A stretch of DNA of 64,000 nucleotides from NCBI RefSeq assembly GCF_009363115.1, contig NZ_CP045298.1, positions 310,001 through 374,000 on the forward strand, given 5' to 3'. A program made the translations under genes and the position numbers. Positions 1 to 7,104 of this stretch are shown in pieces. Origin of the DNA: Paenibacillus brasilensis (GTDB taxonomy: Bacteria; Bacillota; Bacilli; Paenibacillales; Paenibacillaceae). Under the pieces are notes generated by a model. It did no database searches, was not told the DNA's origin, and saw only the letters and a program-made list of their open reading frames with translations. How positions within the stretch are numbered: position 1 is the stretch's first letter; each line of letters opens with the position of its first letter.

Positions 1-19
1 GCAGCAAAGGAGGAGCGCC

Positions 20-1051
20 ATGAAATCTCACTCAATACGCTTTTGGCTACAGAGGGTGCTACTACTAATGCTTGTTTTACTCTTTAGCGGCTCTCAGCAA
101 TCGTTTATCATAGCCGATGCCGCCCCACCTGTTAATGCTCAAGCCTCAGCAAAAGCAAGGCAGCTACTTGCCTACCTTTCTAATCTGCCGGCCGGTATGC
201 TGATCTCCGGGCAGCATGATTACTTGGAGGCACCGGATGAACAAAATAACAAGCTACAACAAATCAGTGGTCAATACGCAGGGCTTCACGGCTATGAGTT
301 TGGAGGATTGGCCAATCAGTCCCATACTGCCTTACGGGAACAGCGGCAACATGTGGTGGACAGCGCTATTCGATGGAGTGAGGACGGAGGGATCGTAGCC
401 ATCACCTTTCATCAAGCGTTACCGGGTACACCCAAAACGTGGAAGAACGTACAGGCCAAAATTACTCAAGCTGAATTCAATCGTTACGTCACGCCGGGCA
501 CCTCCCAATATAAGCAACTGATCGCCGATTTGGACGAGGCTGCTCTGTCACTCAAGAGCTTGCGAGACGCAGATGTGCCTGTTTTATGGAGACCGTATCA
601 CGAAATGAACGGCAGCTGGTTTTGGTGGGGGAACAAGCAAAATTACGCCAAACTGTGGGATCTGATGTATGATCGTTTCGTACGTGTCCATCATCTCGAC
701 AACCTGTTGTGGGTATGGAGTCCCAATGCTCCAAACGCATACAGCACTCCGTATAATCAAACCTTTCCTGGTATACATCGAGTGGATATTCTCGCAGCCG
801 ATATCTACAACAATGATTACAAATCCTCTTACTACACCGAATTGCTAAAGCTTGCGCAGGGCAAGCCTATCGGAATCGGGGAAAGTGATATTCTACCGAG
901 TGCAAAGGTACTGCAAAATCAACCTGACTGGGCCTATGCCATGAGCTGGGGAAAGGAACTGTCTGCAGTCAATTCTCAGGCAGCGATCAGACATTTCATG
1001 AACCAAAACAATATTATCACACGAGAGCTTCTTCATGAGTCCTTCCGCTGA
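20..1051 (+). CDS. Secreted GH26 endo-beta-1,4-mannanase
   Basis: Likely extracellular beta-mannan or galactomannan hydrolase. The 343-residue product has a signal peptide (hydrophobic residues 13-22, probable cut after A34) followed by one catalytic domain. W190-R-P-Y-H-E195-M-N-G followed by WFWWG is the GH26 acid/base block, with E195 catalytic; E288 in GIGESD is the expected nucleophile. The ATG has AAAGGAGG at 6-13 with a 6-nt spacer. No carbohydrate-binding module or anchor is visible, so it is a minimal single-domain secreted enzyme. It stands alone and is closed by a strong terminator. The family call is firm; the exact substrate is inferred. Confidence 0.88.
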   Translation: MKSHSIRFWLQRVLLLMLVLLFSGSQQSFIIADAAPPVNAQASAKARQLLAYLSNLPAGMLISGQHDYLEAPDEQNNKLQQISGQYAGLHGYEFGGLANQSHTALREQRQHVVDSAIRWSEDGGIVAITFHQALPGTPKTWKNVQAKITQAEFNRYVTPGTSQYKQLIADLDEAALSLKSLRDADVPVLWRPYHEMNGSWFWWGNKQNYAKLWDLMYDRFVRVHHLDNLLWVWSPNAPNAYSTPYNQTFPGIHRVDILAADIYNNDYKSSYYTELLKLAQGKPIGIGESDILPSAKVLQNQPDWAYAMSWGKELSAVNSQAAIRHFMNQNNIITRELLHESFR

Positions 1052-1057
1052 CAAGAC

Positions 1058-1102
1058 AAAAAGCTTCAACTTCGCTCTACGAGTGAGGTTGAAGCTTTTT
1101 TA
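1058..1102 (+). terminator. Rho-independent terminator of the mannanase gene
   Basis: A 13-bp perfect stem (1058-1070 with 1088-1100), with partly pairing bases between the arms, ends in a T run on the plus strand. A matching A run on the other side could let it also serve the minus-strand gene at 1125-1340. Confidence 0.85.
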
Positions 1103-1124
1103 TAAATAAAACCCAATCAAGTCC

Positions 1125-1340
1125 TTAACTATTTCTGATTACTTCTTCCAGATCAATATCGGCATAAGCCTCTTCACCAAGATGTACGGATACAATGGTA
1201 TAGATCCGCTTGGTCAATCTTGACATCAGTCGATCACCCGGTACTACAGAATATTCTTCCCGAAAATCTCCAATTTTGTGAAAACCGCTGGATATATGGA
1301 TGTACAAGTTGCCTCTTCGTGTTTTACCATGTACCAACAT
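1125..1340 (-). CDS. Small conserved-looking protein of unknown function (71 aa)
   Basis: I do not recognise the family. The product is short, without cysteines, signal or membrane segment, and has alternating beta-type residues with an acidic C-terminus. An AGGAGG at 1348-1353 lies 7 nt before the ATG at 1338-1340, which is a good reason to regard it as a real gene. A TTG one codon earlier is possible but would crowd the ribosome-binding site. It lies between two terminators and so is probably monocistronic. Confidence 0.6.
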   Translation of the reverse strand: MLVHGKTRRGNLYIHISSGFHKIGDFREEYSVVPGDRLMSRLTKRIYTIVSVHLGEEAYADIDLEEVIRNS

Positions 1341-1454
1341 CAAATCTCCTCCTGCTGTAACATCCTAATTTTCCTGTTACTTTTATATCGGTCAGAACAA
1401 GATAGGATATAAGTCCCTGGTACTCTTTACCCGTTTCATATAATTGTGCACTTA

Positions 1455-1496
1455 AACGAAACGGGCCTGCCATTAATGTGACAGACCCGTTTTTGT
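1455..1496. terminator. Terminator downstream of gldA
   Basis: A GC-rich stem of about 9 bp (ACGGGCCTG paired with CAGACCCGT, one G-T type mismatch) is flanked by T runs on both strands. It lies just past the gldA stop codon and probably ends that minus-strand transcript. Confidence 0.7.
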
Positions 1497-1527
1497 AAAG
1501 CTATTACCGTGATTTACGAAAAAAACA

Positions 1528-2628
1528 TTATTTATAGGATTCTGCTATCGCATTTGCTGCAATGATAGCGTTGTACACATCTTCAGGGCTGACAGGGAAT
1601 GGCATGTTGACCATCGTATCATTGGATGCACAAGCTGTCTCAGCTACTTGACGCCACTCAGCCTCAACAAATTCCTCTACCCCCAAATCACGAAGCGTCA
1701 ATGGGAGGTCTACATCCTTAATCAGCTTAATTACGGTTTCCAGCTCCTCTTTTGGAGCATTTTCCAGCACCAGCTGAGTTAACAGACCAAAAGTAACCTT
1801 CTCGCCATGCTGTGCTTTGTGGAGCGAAGGAACAGCTGTCATACCATTGTGAATGGCATGCGCTGCTGCCAACCCGCCTGATTCTGCACCTACACCACTC
1901 AAATAAATAGTTGCTTCAATCGTATCCTCTACCGCACGAGTATATACTTTACGATCGACGGCACGTTTAGCCTTCACTGCATTTTCCAGCAACGTTTCAT
2001 AACAAAGGCGGGCAAGTCCCAGTCCTGTGGTGGAAGGCTTGTTCAAAACCAGGTTGTCCCCGTTGGACTGATAGCAAGCACGGGCTTCAAAATAAGTCGC
2101 CAGTGCATCACCGATACCAGCTGCAAAGAAACGCGCAGGTGCTGCTGCCAGAATCCCTGTATCCGCCAGCACAACGTCTGGATTCGTAGGCAGGAACAAA
2201 TATTCATCAAAGGAGCCATCTTTCTTATAAATGACCGCAAGCGCGGTACAAGGGGCATCCGTAGAGGCAATCGTCGGGAAAATTACGACAGGCAGCTTTT
2301 CATAATAAGCGGTTGCCTTAGCGGTATCCAGCGTTTTACCGCCGCCAATCCCTATAATAATATTAGAGCCGTGTTTACGCACCAATTCACGGTTACGCTC
2401 AATTTCTTCTTTTGTACATTCATATTGGAATTTCTCGAAAACTGCCTGGTTACCGGCTGCTTCAATAGAAGCACCAGCCTCCTTTTGGGCCCTTTCAAGA
2501 ATGAACTCATCACAAATAACAAAGGCTTTATCGCCATAATCCTTAATGTAGTCATTTAATGACGAGAGCAGATTTTGACCAGAAATAAATTTCTTGGGTG
2601 AAGTAACGGACCTTACAACGTTTTTCAT
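1528..2628 (-). CDS. gldA: Glycerol dehydrogenase (NAD+, zinc-dependent)
   Basis: Oxidises glycerol to dihydroxyacetone with NAD+ in the cytosol, the oxidative branch of anaerobic glycerol use. The 366-residue length is normal for the iron/zinc alcohol dehydrogenase superfamily. The NAD loop GIGGGKTLD lies at residues 93-101. The metal ligands are all present: D174 in GIGDA, H257 in AAAHAIH and H274 in KAQHGEK. The ATG is preceded by GAGGAGG. It is flanked by a terminator downstream and an unrelated acetyltransferase gene upstream, so it is probably a single-gene unit; no dha kinase gene is adjacent. 2-aminopropanol-type side activity is known in the family. Confidence 0.93.
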   Translation of the reverse strand: MKNVVRSVTSPKKFISGQNLLSSLNDYIKDYGDKAFVICDEFILERAQKEAGASIEAAGNQAVFEKFQYECTKEEIERNRELVRKHGSNIIIGIGGGKTLDTAKATAYYEKLPVVIFPTIASTDAPCTALAVIYKKDGSFDEYLFLPTNPDVVLADTGILAAAPARFFAAGIGDALATYFEARACYQSNGDNLVLNKPSTTGLGLARLCYETLLENAVKAKRAVDRKVYTRAVEDTIEATIYLSGVGAESGGLAAAHAIHNGMTAVPSLHKAQHGEKVTFGLLTQLVLENAPKEELETVIKLIKDVDLPLTLRDLGVEEFVEAEWRQVAETACASNDTMVNMPFPVSPEDVYNAIIAANAIAESYK

Positions 2629-2741
2629 GTAAAATTCCTCCTCAGCTTTGACTCATACCGAAAAGAATAGCCCTTTCAGCATGTGACACATCTAACTATA
2701 AACCTCTTTTCCCCGTATTAAAAGGCTTATTATGGAATATT

Positions 2742-3311
2742 TTATGAACAAATTGTGTATCCGTCATCCTTCACGTCCGCGCTCCATTCAGAATACAGGA
2801 TTCCCATCATGATACGGTCATAGCTATTACCATCACGAAGAACAGCGGAGCGAACCCTGCCTTCAATCTGAAAACCTGCTTTTTCGTAGGTCCGAATAGC
2901 CTGATCATTGTATTCAATGACATCCAACCCGACCCGGTTCAAATTTAGTTCATAAAAGGCATAACGAAGAATGAGACGTACAGCTTCTGTCCCGTAACCT
3001 TTGCCACGATATTCCGTATTACCTATACCAACGGCCAGTTGCCCGGTTCGATTATTCCACTCAATCCCATGAATAGCAACAAATCCGATCAGGACATCAT
3101 CGGCTAATGTTCTTAACCGAAAATAAACCTCATTAGAGCTTGGGGCTCCTTCTGCCTCCATCTGCTTCAATGTGTAAGGGAGTGCCAAATCCGTATCTAC
3201 ATTTCGCAGATACTCCGCATCCTCTCCCCATTTGAACATCACCTCGGCATCCTCTTCTCTGACTGCAGCTAGCTTAATTCGTTCTCCGTAAAATAAATTT
3301 GCGATCCCCAT
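2742..3311 (-). CDS. GNAT-family N-acetyltransferase, RimJ/RimL-like
   Basis: Acetyl-CoA-dependent acetyltransferase of unknown acceptor. The 189-residue protein is a single GNAT domain. Acetyl-CoA binding motif A is E100-YRGKGYGTEA with R102, G103, G105 and G107 in the expected R-x-x-G-x-G/A pattern, followed by the alpha helix and the later NDQAIRTYEKAGF block typical of RimJ/RimL and SpeG relatives. The ATG follows an AGGAG site. These proteins modify ribosomal protein N-termini, amino-sugars or drugs, and nothing nearby identifies the substrate. Confidence 0.85.
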   Translation of the reverse strand: MGIANLFYGERIKLAAVREEDAEVMFKWGEDAEYLRNVDTDLALPYTLKQMEAEGAPSSNEVYFRLRTLADDVLIGFVAIHGIEWNNRTGQLAVGIGNTEYRGKGYGTEAVRLILRYAFYELNLNRVGLDVIEYNDQAIRTYEKAGFQIEGRVRSAVLRDGNSYDRIMMGILYSEWSADVKDDGYTICS

Positions 3312-3472
3312 ACGCGCTTCATCTCCTGTTGTACATTTTGTCCGTTTTTTTCACCACAACTGTCAATCAATTAAATGTTCGCAATATAAGCACCCCTTAT
3401 GAATTCAATGTATAAATTTTACAAAACAATTGGACATAACACAATCAAAACATCACAGTACCCTATTTTCAA

Positions 3473-3508
3473 ATACTCAAAAAAGACCTTGCAGCCGCAA
3501 GGTCTTTC
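3473..3508 (-). terminator. Terminator after the KAS III remnant
   Basis: AAAGACCTTGC pairs with GCAAGGTCTTT around a short loop, and the minus strand then reads a run of six T. It lies directly after the stop of the truncated synthase gene, so it is the original terminator of the once intact gene. Confidence 0.85.
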
Positions 3509-3514
3509 GTATTT

Positions 3515-4090
3515 TTAATATTTAAACAGCATAGCAACCAGTTGATATCCGGCTCCAATCGTCCAGAACAGCACATAATCACCACGCCGGATACGACCGG
3601 ATTCGATGCCTTCATACAAGGCAATGAATGGACTACTGGTACCTGTGTAACCATAACGATCACCCACATAGATCATCTGGGCATCCTCCAGCTTCAAATG
3701 GTCCTGAATCTTCAACACATTTGCCAACGAAAACTGAGACAGGCAATAAGCCTGTATTTCCTGAGGTGTCAGCCCATTCTTCTTTAAGATACGTTCAAGC
3801 AGATCATATGTTGGGGGCAGAGCCATATTAGCATCAAACGCAAGCCACTGAATATATTTTCCGGGTGCATTCCTTTGCAATGTTGCCGCTAATCCCTGAG
3901 CCGGATATAAAATTTTATCTATATTGATCGGGTCTGTAAAATACATGGAATCTATAAAGCCGGTATTCTCTTCTGTACGCTCCAAAATGGCTGCACACGC
4001 AGCATCTCCATAATTCGCATAAGTAATTTCATCCTCGGGACCGGAAATGAGCGAGTTATAATCCGAACCAATAATAAGCGCTGTCCGCAT
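3515..4090 (-). pseudogene. C-terminal remnant of a 3-oxoacyl-ACP synthase III (FabH-like) gene
   Basis: The open frame encodes only the second half of a thiolase-fold KAS III protein. It begins at the strand ALIIGSD, followed by the NYGDAACAAIL equivalent of the FabH GDGAGA segment, then YGYTGTSSPFIAL (equivalent of GNTSAAS) and the closing GAGYQ block. The N-terminal half with the nucleophilic Cys is absent. The frame can be extended to 4144, but those codons run into the terminator of the upstream hydrolase gene and the M at 4088-4090 has no ribosome-binding site. The usual catalytic His and Asn positions read Ser and Tyr in my alignment by eye. It is most simply a deletion remnant. Confidence 0.75.
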
Positions 4091-4103
4091 CAGATTTGTG
4101 AAT

Positions 4104-4156
4104 ATACAAAAAAAACCGCCACTGCTCCTGACTACAGGAAGCAACTGACGGCTAAC
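4104..4156 (-). terminator. Terminator of the SleB-type hydrolase gene
   Basis: Read on the minus strand, a long imperfect stem (CCGTCAGTTGCTTCCTG with CAGGAGCAGTGGCGG, TAGT loop) is followed by eight T. It lies just after the hydrolase stop codon and directly abuts the truncated KAS III remnant. Confidence 0.88.
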
Positions 4157-4177
4157 AAGTTACTGGTCTGTATTGAA

Positions 4178-4831
4178 TTAATTCGTAAACGTATGCCGAC
4201 CCAGCGAGATGACAGCCGGACGGCTTTTACTCCATTTGGCTGTGGCAATGGCCGGATTGTAATAATATAAGGACCCATTCGTCGGATCAACACCATTCAG
4301 TGCTTGTCGTGCCGCACGGTATGCGGTCTTGTTTGGCTTGAGGAGATATTGACCATCCTGTACAGCGGTAAACTGACCAGGCTGCAAGATAACGTCCGGA
4401 ATCGAGCTTGGAAATTCACTAGACTGTACACGGTTTAATACGACAGCGCCAACAGCCACCTGTCCTTCAAACGATTCTCCACGTGCCTCCGAGTAAATGA
4501 TCCGGGCCAACTGTTCCAAAGCGGTTAAGCGCACCTTTCCAAAGGAATCCAGCTTGGCTTGTGTTGCCGCTCCAGCTATACCGTCAGGCGTCAGACCATT
4601 GTCTCGTTGAAAACGGGTTACTGCTTTGCTGGTCAGAGAACCATAGTACCCGGTAAAACCGGCTTTGAAATAACCGAGCGAATGCAGCTGCTGTTGAAGC
4701 TCCAGCACTCGATCGCTCTGAATCCCTTTCTTCAAAGCTGACGATTGCGCTTGTGCTTGCTCCGGTACGACTGATAAGACAGTACCTAGCATACATGCGC
4801 AGGACAGGATTAAAATAGATAGTTTTTTCAT
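4178..4831 (-). CDS. Secreted SleB/CwlJ-type cell-wall hydrolase with peptidoglycan-binding domain
   Basis: Probably a spore-cortex or sporulation-associated lytic enzyme acting on peptidoglycan outside the membrane. The domain order is signal peptide (1-28, ends AQA), PG_binding_1 repeat (about 33-95) and Hydrolase_2 (SleB/CwlJ) domain (about 105-217). E115 in IIYSEARGE is the expected catalytic glutamate, and the WSKSRPA segment near the C-terminus is typical. I place the start at the ATG at 4829-4831 because GAGGAGG precedes it by 11 nt; an upstream ATG at 4855 would put the ribosome-binding site inside the gene. SleB or YpeB partners are not adjacent. Confidence 0.88.
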   Translation of the reverse strand: MKKLSILILSCACMLGTVLSVVPEQAQAQSSALKKGIQSDRVLELQQQLHSLGYFKAGFTGYYGSLTSKAVTRFQRDNGLTPDGIAGAATQAKLDSFGKVRLTALEQLARIIYSEARGESFEGQVAVGAVVLNRVQSSEFPSSIPDVILQPGQFTAVQDGQYLLKPNKTAYRAARQALNGVDPTNGSLYYYNPAIATAKWSKSRPAVISLGRHTFTN

Positions 4832-5264
4832 ATTCCAGACAACCTCCTCTTTCATGTTCTGTCCGGTACAACCATTCCGGTCTGTACAACTCAGGGGCGT
4901 TTATCCGATGATGTTTCTTCTGCCATAGCTTATTGCCTAGCTGCGGAAAGACGCGTTGCTACACGTGGAATCGGACAAGGCTTCTTTCACACGTCCGTTG
5001 CAGTATACCACAAGCCGCATTTACGTATCATCCGGCTCTGGTCCTAAGACTACATCAGCCAATAAAGGCCCGTTCTAAAGGGCTGACACGTAATAGAAGC
5101 AAAGAATCCTGTTCAAATTACACTTGAATACGTGACTTTTTTCGCTATTTTTCGCCTTCCGCTCGCCCGAAACGCAAATCTGTCCATGCACACATTCATA
5201 GGCAAATACATAGGGTAGCGTACGATTATCAAAATTGGAATAACAGAAAGGCAGGAAACGGCAC
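4832..5264. other. Intergenic region between divergent hydrolase and cupin genes
   Basis: This 433-bp stretch holds no convincing open frame. It contains the hydrolase ribosome-binding site at the left end and a sporulation-type promoter candidate for the cupin gene at 5190-5217. TTGTAC-containing half-repeats near 4865-4890 have no obvious partner function. The rest shows nothing I can interpret. Confidence 0.5.
5190..5217 (+). promoter_or_regulatory. Candidate sigma-K-type promoter for the cupin gene
   Basis: CATAGGGTA at 5209-5217 fits the sigma-K -10 pattern CATAnnnTA, and ACAC at 5190-5193 supplies the short AC-type -35 with a 15-bp gap. It is a motif match only. Confidence 0.4.
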
Positions 5265-5930
5265 GTGAATGCAAATGTAGATTACACCTCTCCCTCCGTA
5301 CAATTTACCTATGATTTAAGCGACAATGATTTGTTTCAAAAGGATGCTCAGAACTCGATTAGCGAGCTTTCAATCAAGCAGCTGAATACGTTGGTAAATG
5401 TATCGCTGCTAGACATCCGCCTCAGTACGGCTAACGTGGTAGAACCCCATTACCATCAAAATGCTACAGAATTAATATACTGCATCTCTGGAGCAGTAAC
5501 GGTATCGCTGATTAATCCGTTTACCAGCGAGTTACGACATTTCCCGATAACACCTGGTCAGGTGGCTAACGTCCCTCAGGGATGGTGGCATTATCTCGTT
5601 GCTACGATGGACAACACTCATTTACTATCGATTTTTAATGTCCCCATCCCTGAATTCATTCTAGGCTCTGACGTCTTGCGCTTAACGCCAAGTAATATTC
5701 TGGCTCATGCGTACTGCCTGAATGAGAATAAAATTCAAGAGGCGCTCAGCCCTATTAAAAAACCCGTCCTCATCGGCCCTCCCAAGGATTGCAAGCATCA
5801 GACGCTTCGAAAACCGGGCGTACATGTGAGACTTGCCGATACTGTGGCACATCATCAACCCACCCCCGAAAGAAGCTACGCATATACAAGCGGGTACCCC
5901 GGTGTTTCCTTTAATCCCTATCAAAATTAG
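5265..5930 (+). CDS. Cupin-domain protein, probably spore-associated
   Basis: A single-domain cupin of 221 residues resembling one half of oxalate decarboxylase-type bicupins. Motif 1 gives H62, H64 and E69 (PHYHQNATE) and motif 2 gives P-x-G-x-x-H with H109 (NVPQGWWHY), so the metal site looks complete. The tail beyond about 150 is Pro-, Tyr- and His-rich and lacks a recognised domain. The start is GTG at 5265 after a modest AGGCAGGA site. No signal peptide is present. The following genes are small spore-type proteins and a sigma-K-like promoter precedes it, which suggests a coat or mother-cell role. Enzymatic activity is unknown. Confidence 0.75.
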   Translation: MNANVDYTSPSVQFTYDLSDNDLFQKDAQNSISELSIKQLNTLVNVSLLDIRLSTANVVEPHYHQNATELIYCISGAVTVSLINPFTSELRHFPITPGQVANVPQGWWHYLVATMDNTHLLSIFNVPIPEFILGSDVLRLTPSNILAHAYCLNENKIQEALSPIKKPVLIGPPKDCKHQTLRKPGVHVRLADTVAHHQPTPERSYAYTSGYPGVSFNPYQN

Positions 5931-5989
5931 ACTTGGCTCTGTCCAAAGCCTAAGCTCCAGGGAAGCCCCTTTTCCTGTATGTTCGCCGT

Positions 5990-6017
5990 TACCATTCGAT
6001 CCTTCCGCTCATACAAT
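5990..6017 (+). promoter_or_regulatory. Candidate sigma-E-type promoter for the Sm-like small gene
   Basis: CATACAAT at 6010-6017 matches the sigma-E -10 consensus. The -35 region about 14 bp upstream (ACCATT) is only a partial match. Confidence 0.33.
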
Positions 6018-6043
6018 GCGAATGTACAAGAGGGGGTGATGGA

Positions 6044-6274
6044 ATGGACGCTTATTACAACTGCATGAGATGTATGAACAAAAAGGTGCGTATTCTAACA
6101 ATGGACGGAAAACAGTATGTAGGAACTATTATGGATGTCGATCGTAATAACGTGTACTTAAAACCCGAGTCAAAAGGTTGTGTACGAACATCCGGCTATT
6201 ATCCTTACTGGGGAGTTAATGAGCAAATCTTAACATTGAGCCTGTTCACCTTGCTTGCAATTGCATTAATTTAA
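6044..6274 (+). CDS. Small Sm/LSM-like protein of spore-former type (76 aa)
   Basis: The core KKVRILTMDGKQYVGTIMDV reads like a five-strand Sm-like or SH3-like barrel with the familiar G-x-I-x-D turn, followed by VYLKP. The last 15 residues are hydrophobic and could anchor it to a membrane. It has three cysteines, one in a C-x-x-C near the start (CMRC). GAGGGGGTG precedes the ATG. It resembles in architecture the YuzF-like product encoded 0.5 kb downstream. Function is unknown; a spore location is inferred from the neighbours and the promoter candidate. Confidence 0.7.
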   Translation: MDAYYNCMRCMNKKVRILTMDGKQYVGTIMDVDRNNVYLKPESKGCVRTSGYYPYWGVNEQILTLSLFTLLAIALI

Positions 6275-6312
6275 TCCTTAATCCGTGTCATGTCCTGCCT
6301 GCACATTCCTAT

Positions 6313-6385
6313 ACACCTCATATGACAGCTGCCCAGCCCGGCATAGATTGTGTCAGGGTTTGTACGCTGCTATGAGGTGTTTTAT
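6313..6385 (+). terminator. Possible terminator after the Sm-like gene
   Basis: ACACCTCATA at 6313-6322 pairs with TATGAGGTGT at 6371-6380, followed by TTTAT. The 48-nt loop is long, with a few further pairs next to the stem, so efficiency is uncertain. Confidence 0.45.
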
Positions 6386-6417
6386 CATATATGCCAATCG
6401 ACTCATCTTCTAAAATG

Positions 6418-6456
6418 ATTAAACCCCTCACCGGTATATACCGATGAGGGGTTTAA
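6418..6456 (-). terminator. Terminator of the YjcZ-type gene
   Basis: A near-perfect hairpin (AAACCCCTCA and CGGT arms meeting around ATAT) lies just downstream of the minus-strand stop codon and continues into TTTAATCATTTT in that direction. It may also stop plus-strand reading. Confidence 0.75.
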
Positions 6457-6471
6457 CCTAATCAATTCAAT

Positions 6472-6594
6472 TTAAACCCATAAAGACTTGGTGATGATGA
6501 CCAGCAGAATGAACAGTACAAGAATTGCCCCTGTTGATGTCCAAACTCCTGGATATGCAGCACCGCCGCCACAACCTCTTTCACAATCACTCAT
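6472..6594 (-). CDS. YjcZ-family small sporulation protein (40 aa)
   Basis: An uninterrupted 40-codon frame starts at ATG 6592-6594, with AAGGAGG at 6604-6610 placed 9 nt upstream, and ends TAA just before a terminator. The product has a short polar and Cys/Gly-rich head (C-x3-GCGGG) and then one hydrophobic helix rich in Ile, Leu and Val with a basic Lys-Ser-Leu-Trp-Val end. That is the layout of the YjcZ/YhcO-type tiny membrane proteins found in spore coats and membranes of Bacilli. A CATAATCTA element at 6628-6636 resembles a sigma-K -10. It is too short for routine gene calling, but the signals are all present. Confidence 0.82.
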   Translation of the reverse strand: MSDCERGCGGGAAYPGVWTSTGAILVLFILLVIITKSLWV

Positions 6595-6627
6595 GGTTCA
6601 TTTCCTCCTTTATTTCAAGGTACACCA

Positions 6628-6636
6628 TAGATTATG
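6628..6636 (-). promoter_or_regulatory. Candidate sigma-K-type -10 for the YjcZ-type gene
   Basis: Minus-strand CATAATCTA fits CATAnnnTA and lies 34 nt before the start codon. A clear AC-type -35 is not visible at the normal distance, so this is weak alone. Confidence 0.3.
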
Positions 6637-6706
6637 TATTGAGTTTTCCTATGGACCGGGCCTTTTGGCAATGTTATTGAATCTTTCCGTTGATGGGCAT
6701 TAGCCT

Positions 6707-6735
6707 ACACCTTTCCTGGGCAGGAGCATAAGATA
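6707..6735 (+). promoter_or_regulatory. Candidate sigma-K-type promoter for the YuzF-like gene
   Basis: CATAAGATA at 6727-6735 fits the sigma-K -10, with ACACC at 6707-6711 and a 15-16 bp gap. The predicted transcript start lies about 20 nt before the start codon, just leaving room for the ribosome-binding site. Confidence 0.42.
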
Positions 6736-6764
6736 TCACATCTAATCTTGAAGGAGTGAAGCAA

Positions 6765-7031
6765 TTGAATCCGAATCAAGTGCTCAGTTACAGTACCAAT
6801 CAACCTTTCCCTCACCATCCACCCCATCCCCCCATTGTGGTATCCCCTGTAGATCCATATGTAGTAGAAACATTAAAATCGGTCATCGGCAAGTATGTCG
6901 TGCTTGAAACAACACGCGGCAGAATTGACGGATGCGTAGTGGATTGTAAGCCTGACCATGTCATTTTAGATGTATACGGAAAGAAATTTTTTGTTCGTAT
7001 CTGCGAAATCGTATGGATTATGCCCGGCTAA
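6765..7031 (+). CDS. YuzF-like (DUF2642-type) small spore protein
   Basis: The C-terminal 60 residues (YVVETLKSVIGKYVVLETTR through FFVRICEIVWIMPG) match my recollection of the YuzF/DUF2642 proteins of Bacillaceae, which form a small beta barrel. The N-terminal 30 residues are Pro/His-rich linker. I choose TTG at 6765 because AAGGAG at 6751-6756 is then 8 nt upstream; the GTG at 6756 would overlap that site. No membrane segment is present. The role is not established; coat association fits the neighbourhood and the promoter candidate. Confidence 0.75.
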   Translation: MNPNQVLSYSTNQPFPHHPPHPPIVVSPVDPYVVETLKSVIGKYVVLETTRGRIDGCVVDCKPDHVILDVYGKKFFVRICEIVWIMPG

Positions 7032-7040
7032 ACGATCAGC

Positions 7041-7086
7041 AACAAAAAAATCCTCGCAGATCCTATCTGGATTCGCGAGGATTTAT
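7041..7086. terminator. Bidirectional terminator between YuzF-like and GH25 genes
   Basis: AAATCCTCGC at 7048-7057 pairs with GCGAGGATTT at 7075-7084. The minus strand continues into a run of seven T, so it mainly serves the GH25 gene; the convergent plus-strand gene can also use it. Confidence 0.85.
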
Positions 7087-7104
7087 CGTGTTATGTTGTA
7101 CTAA

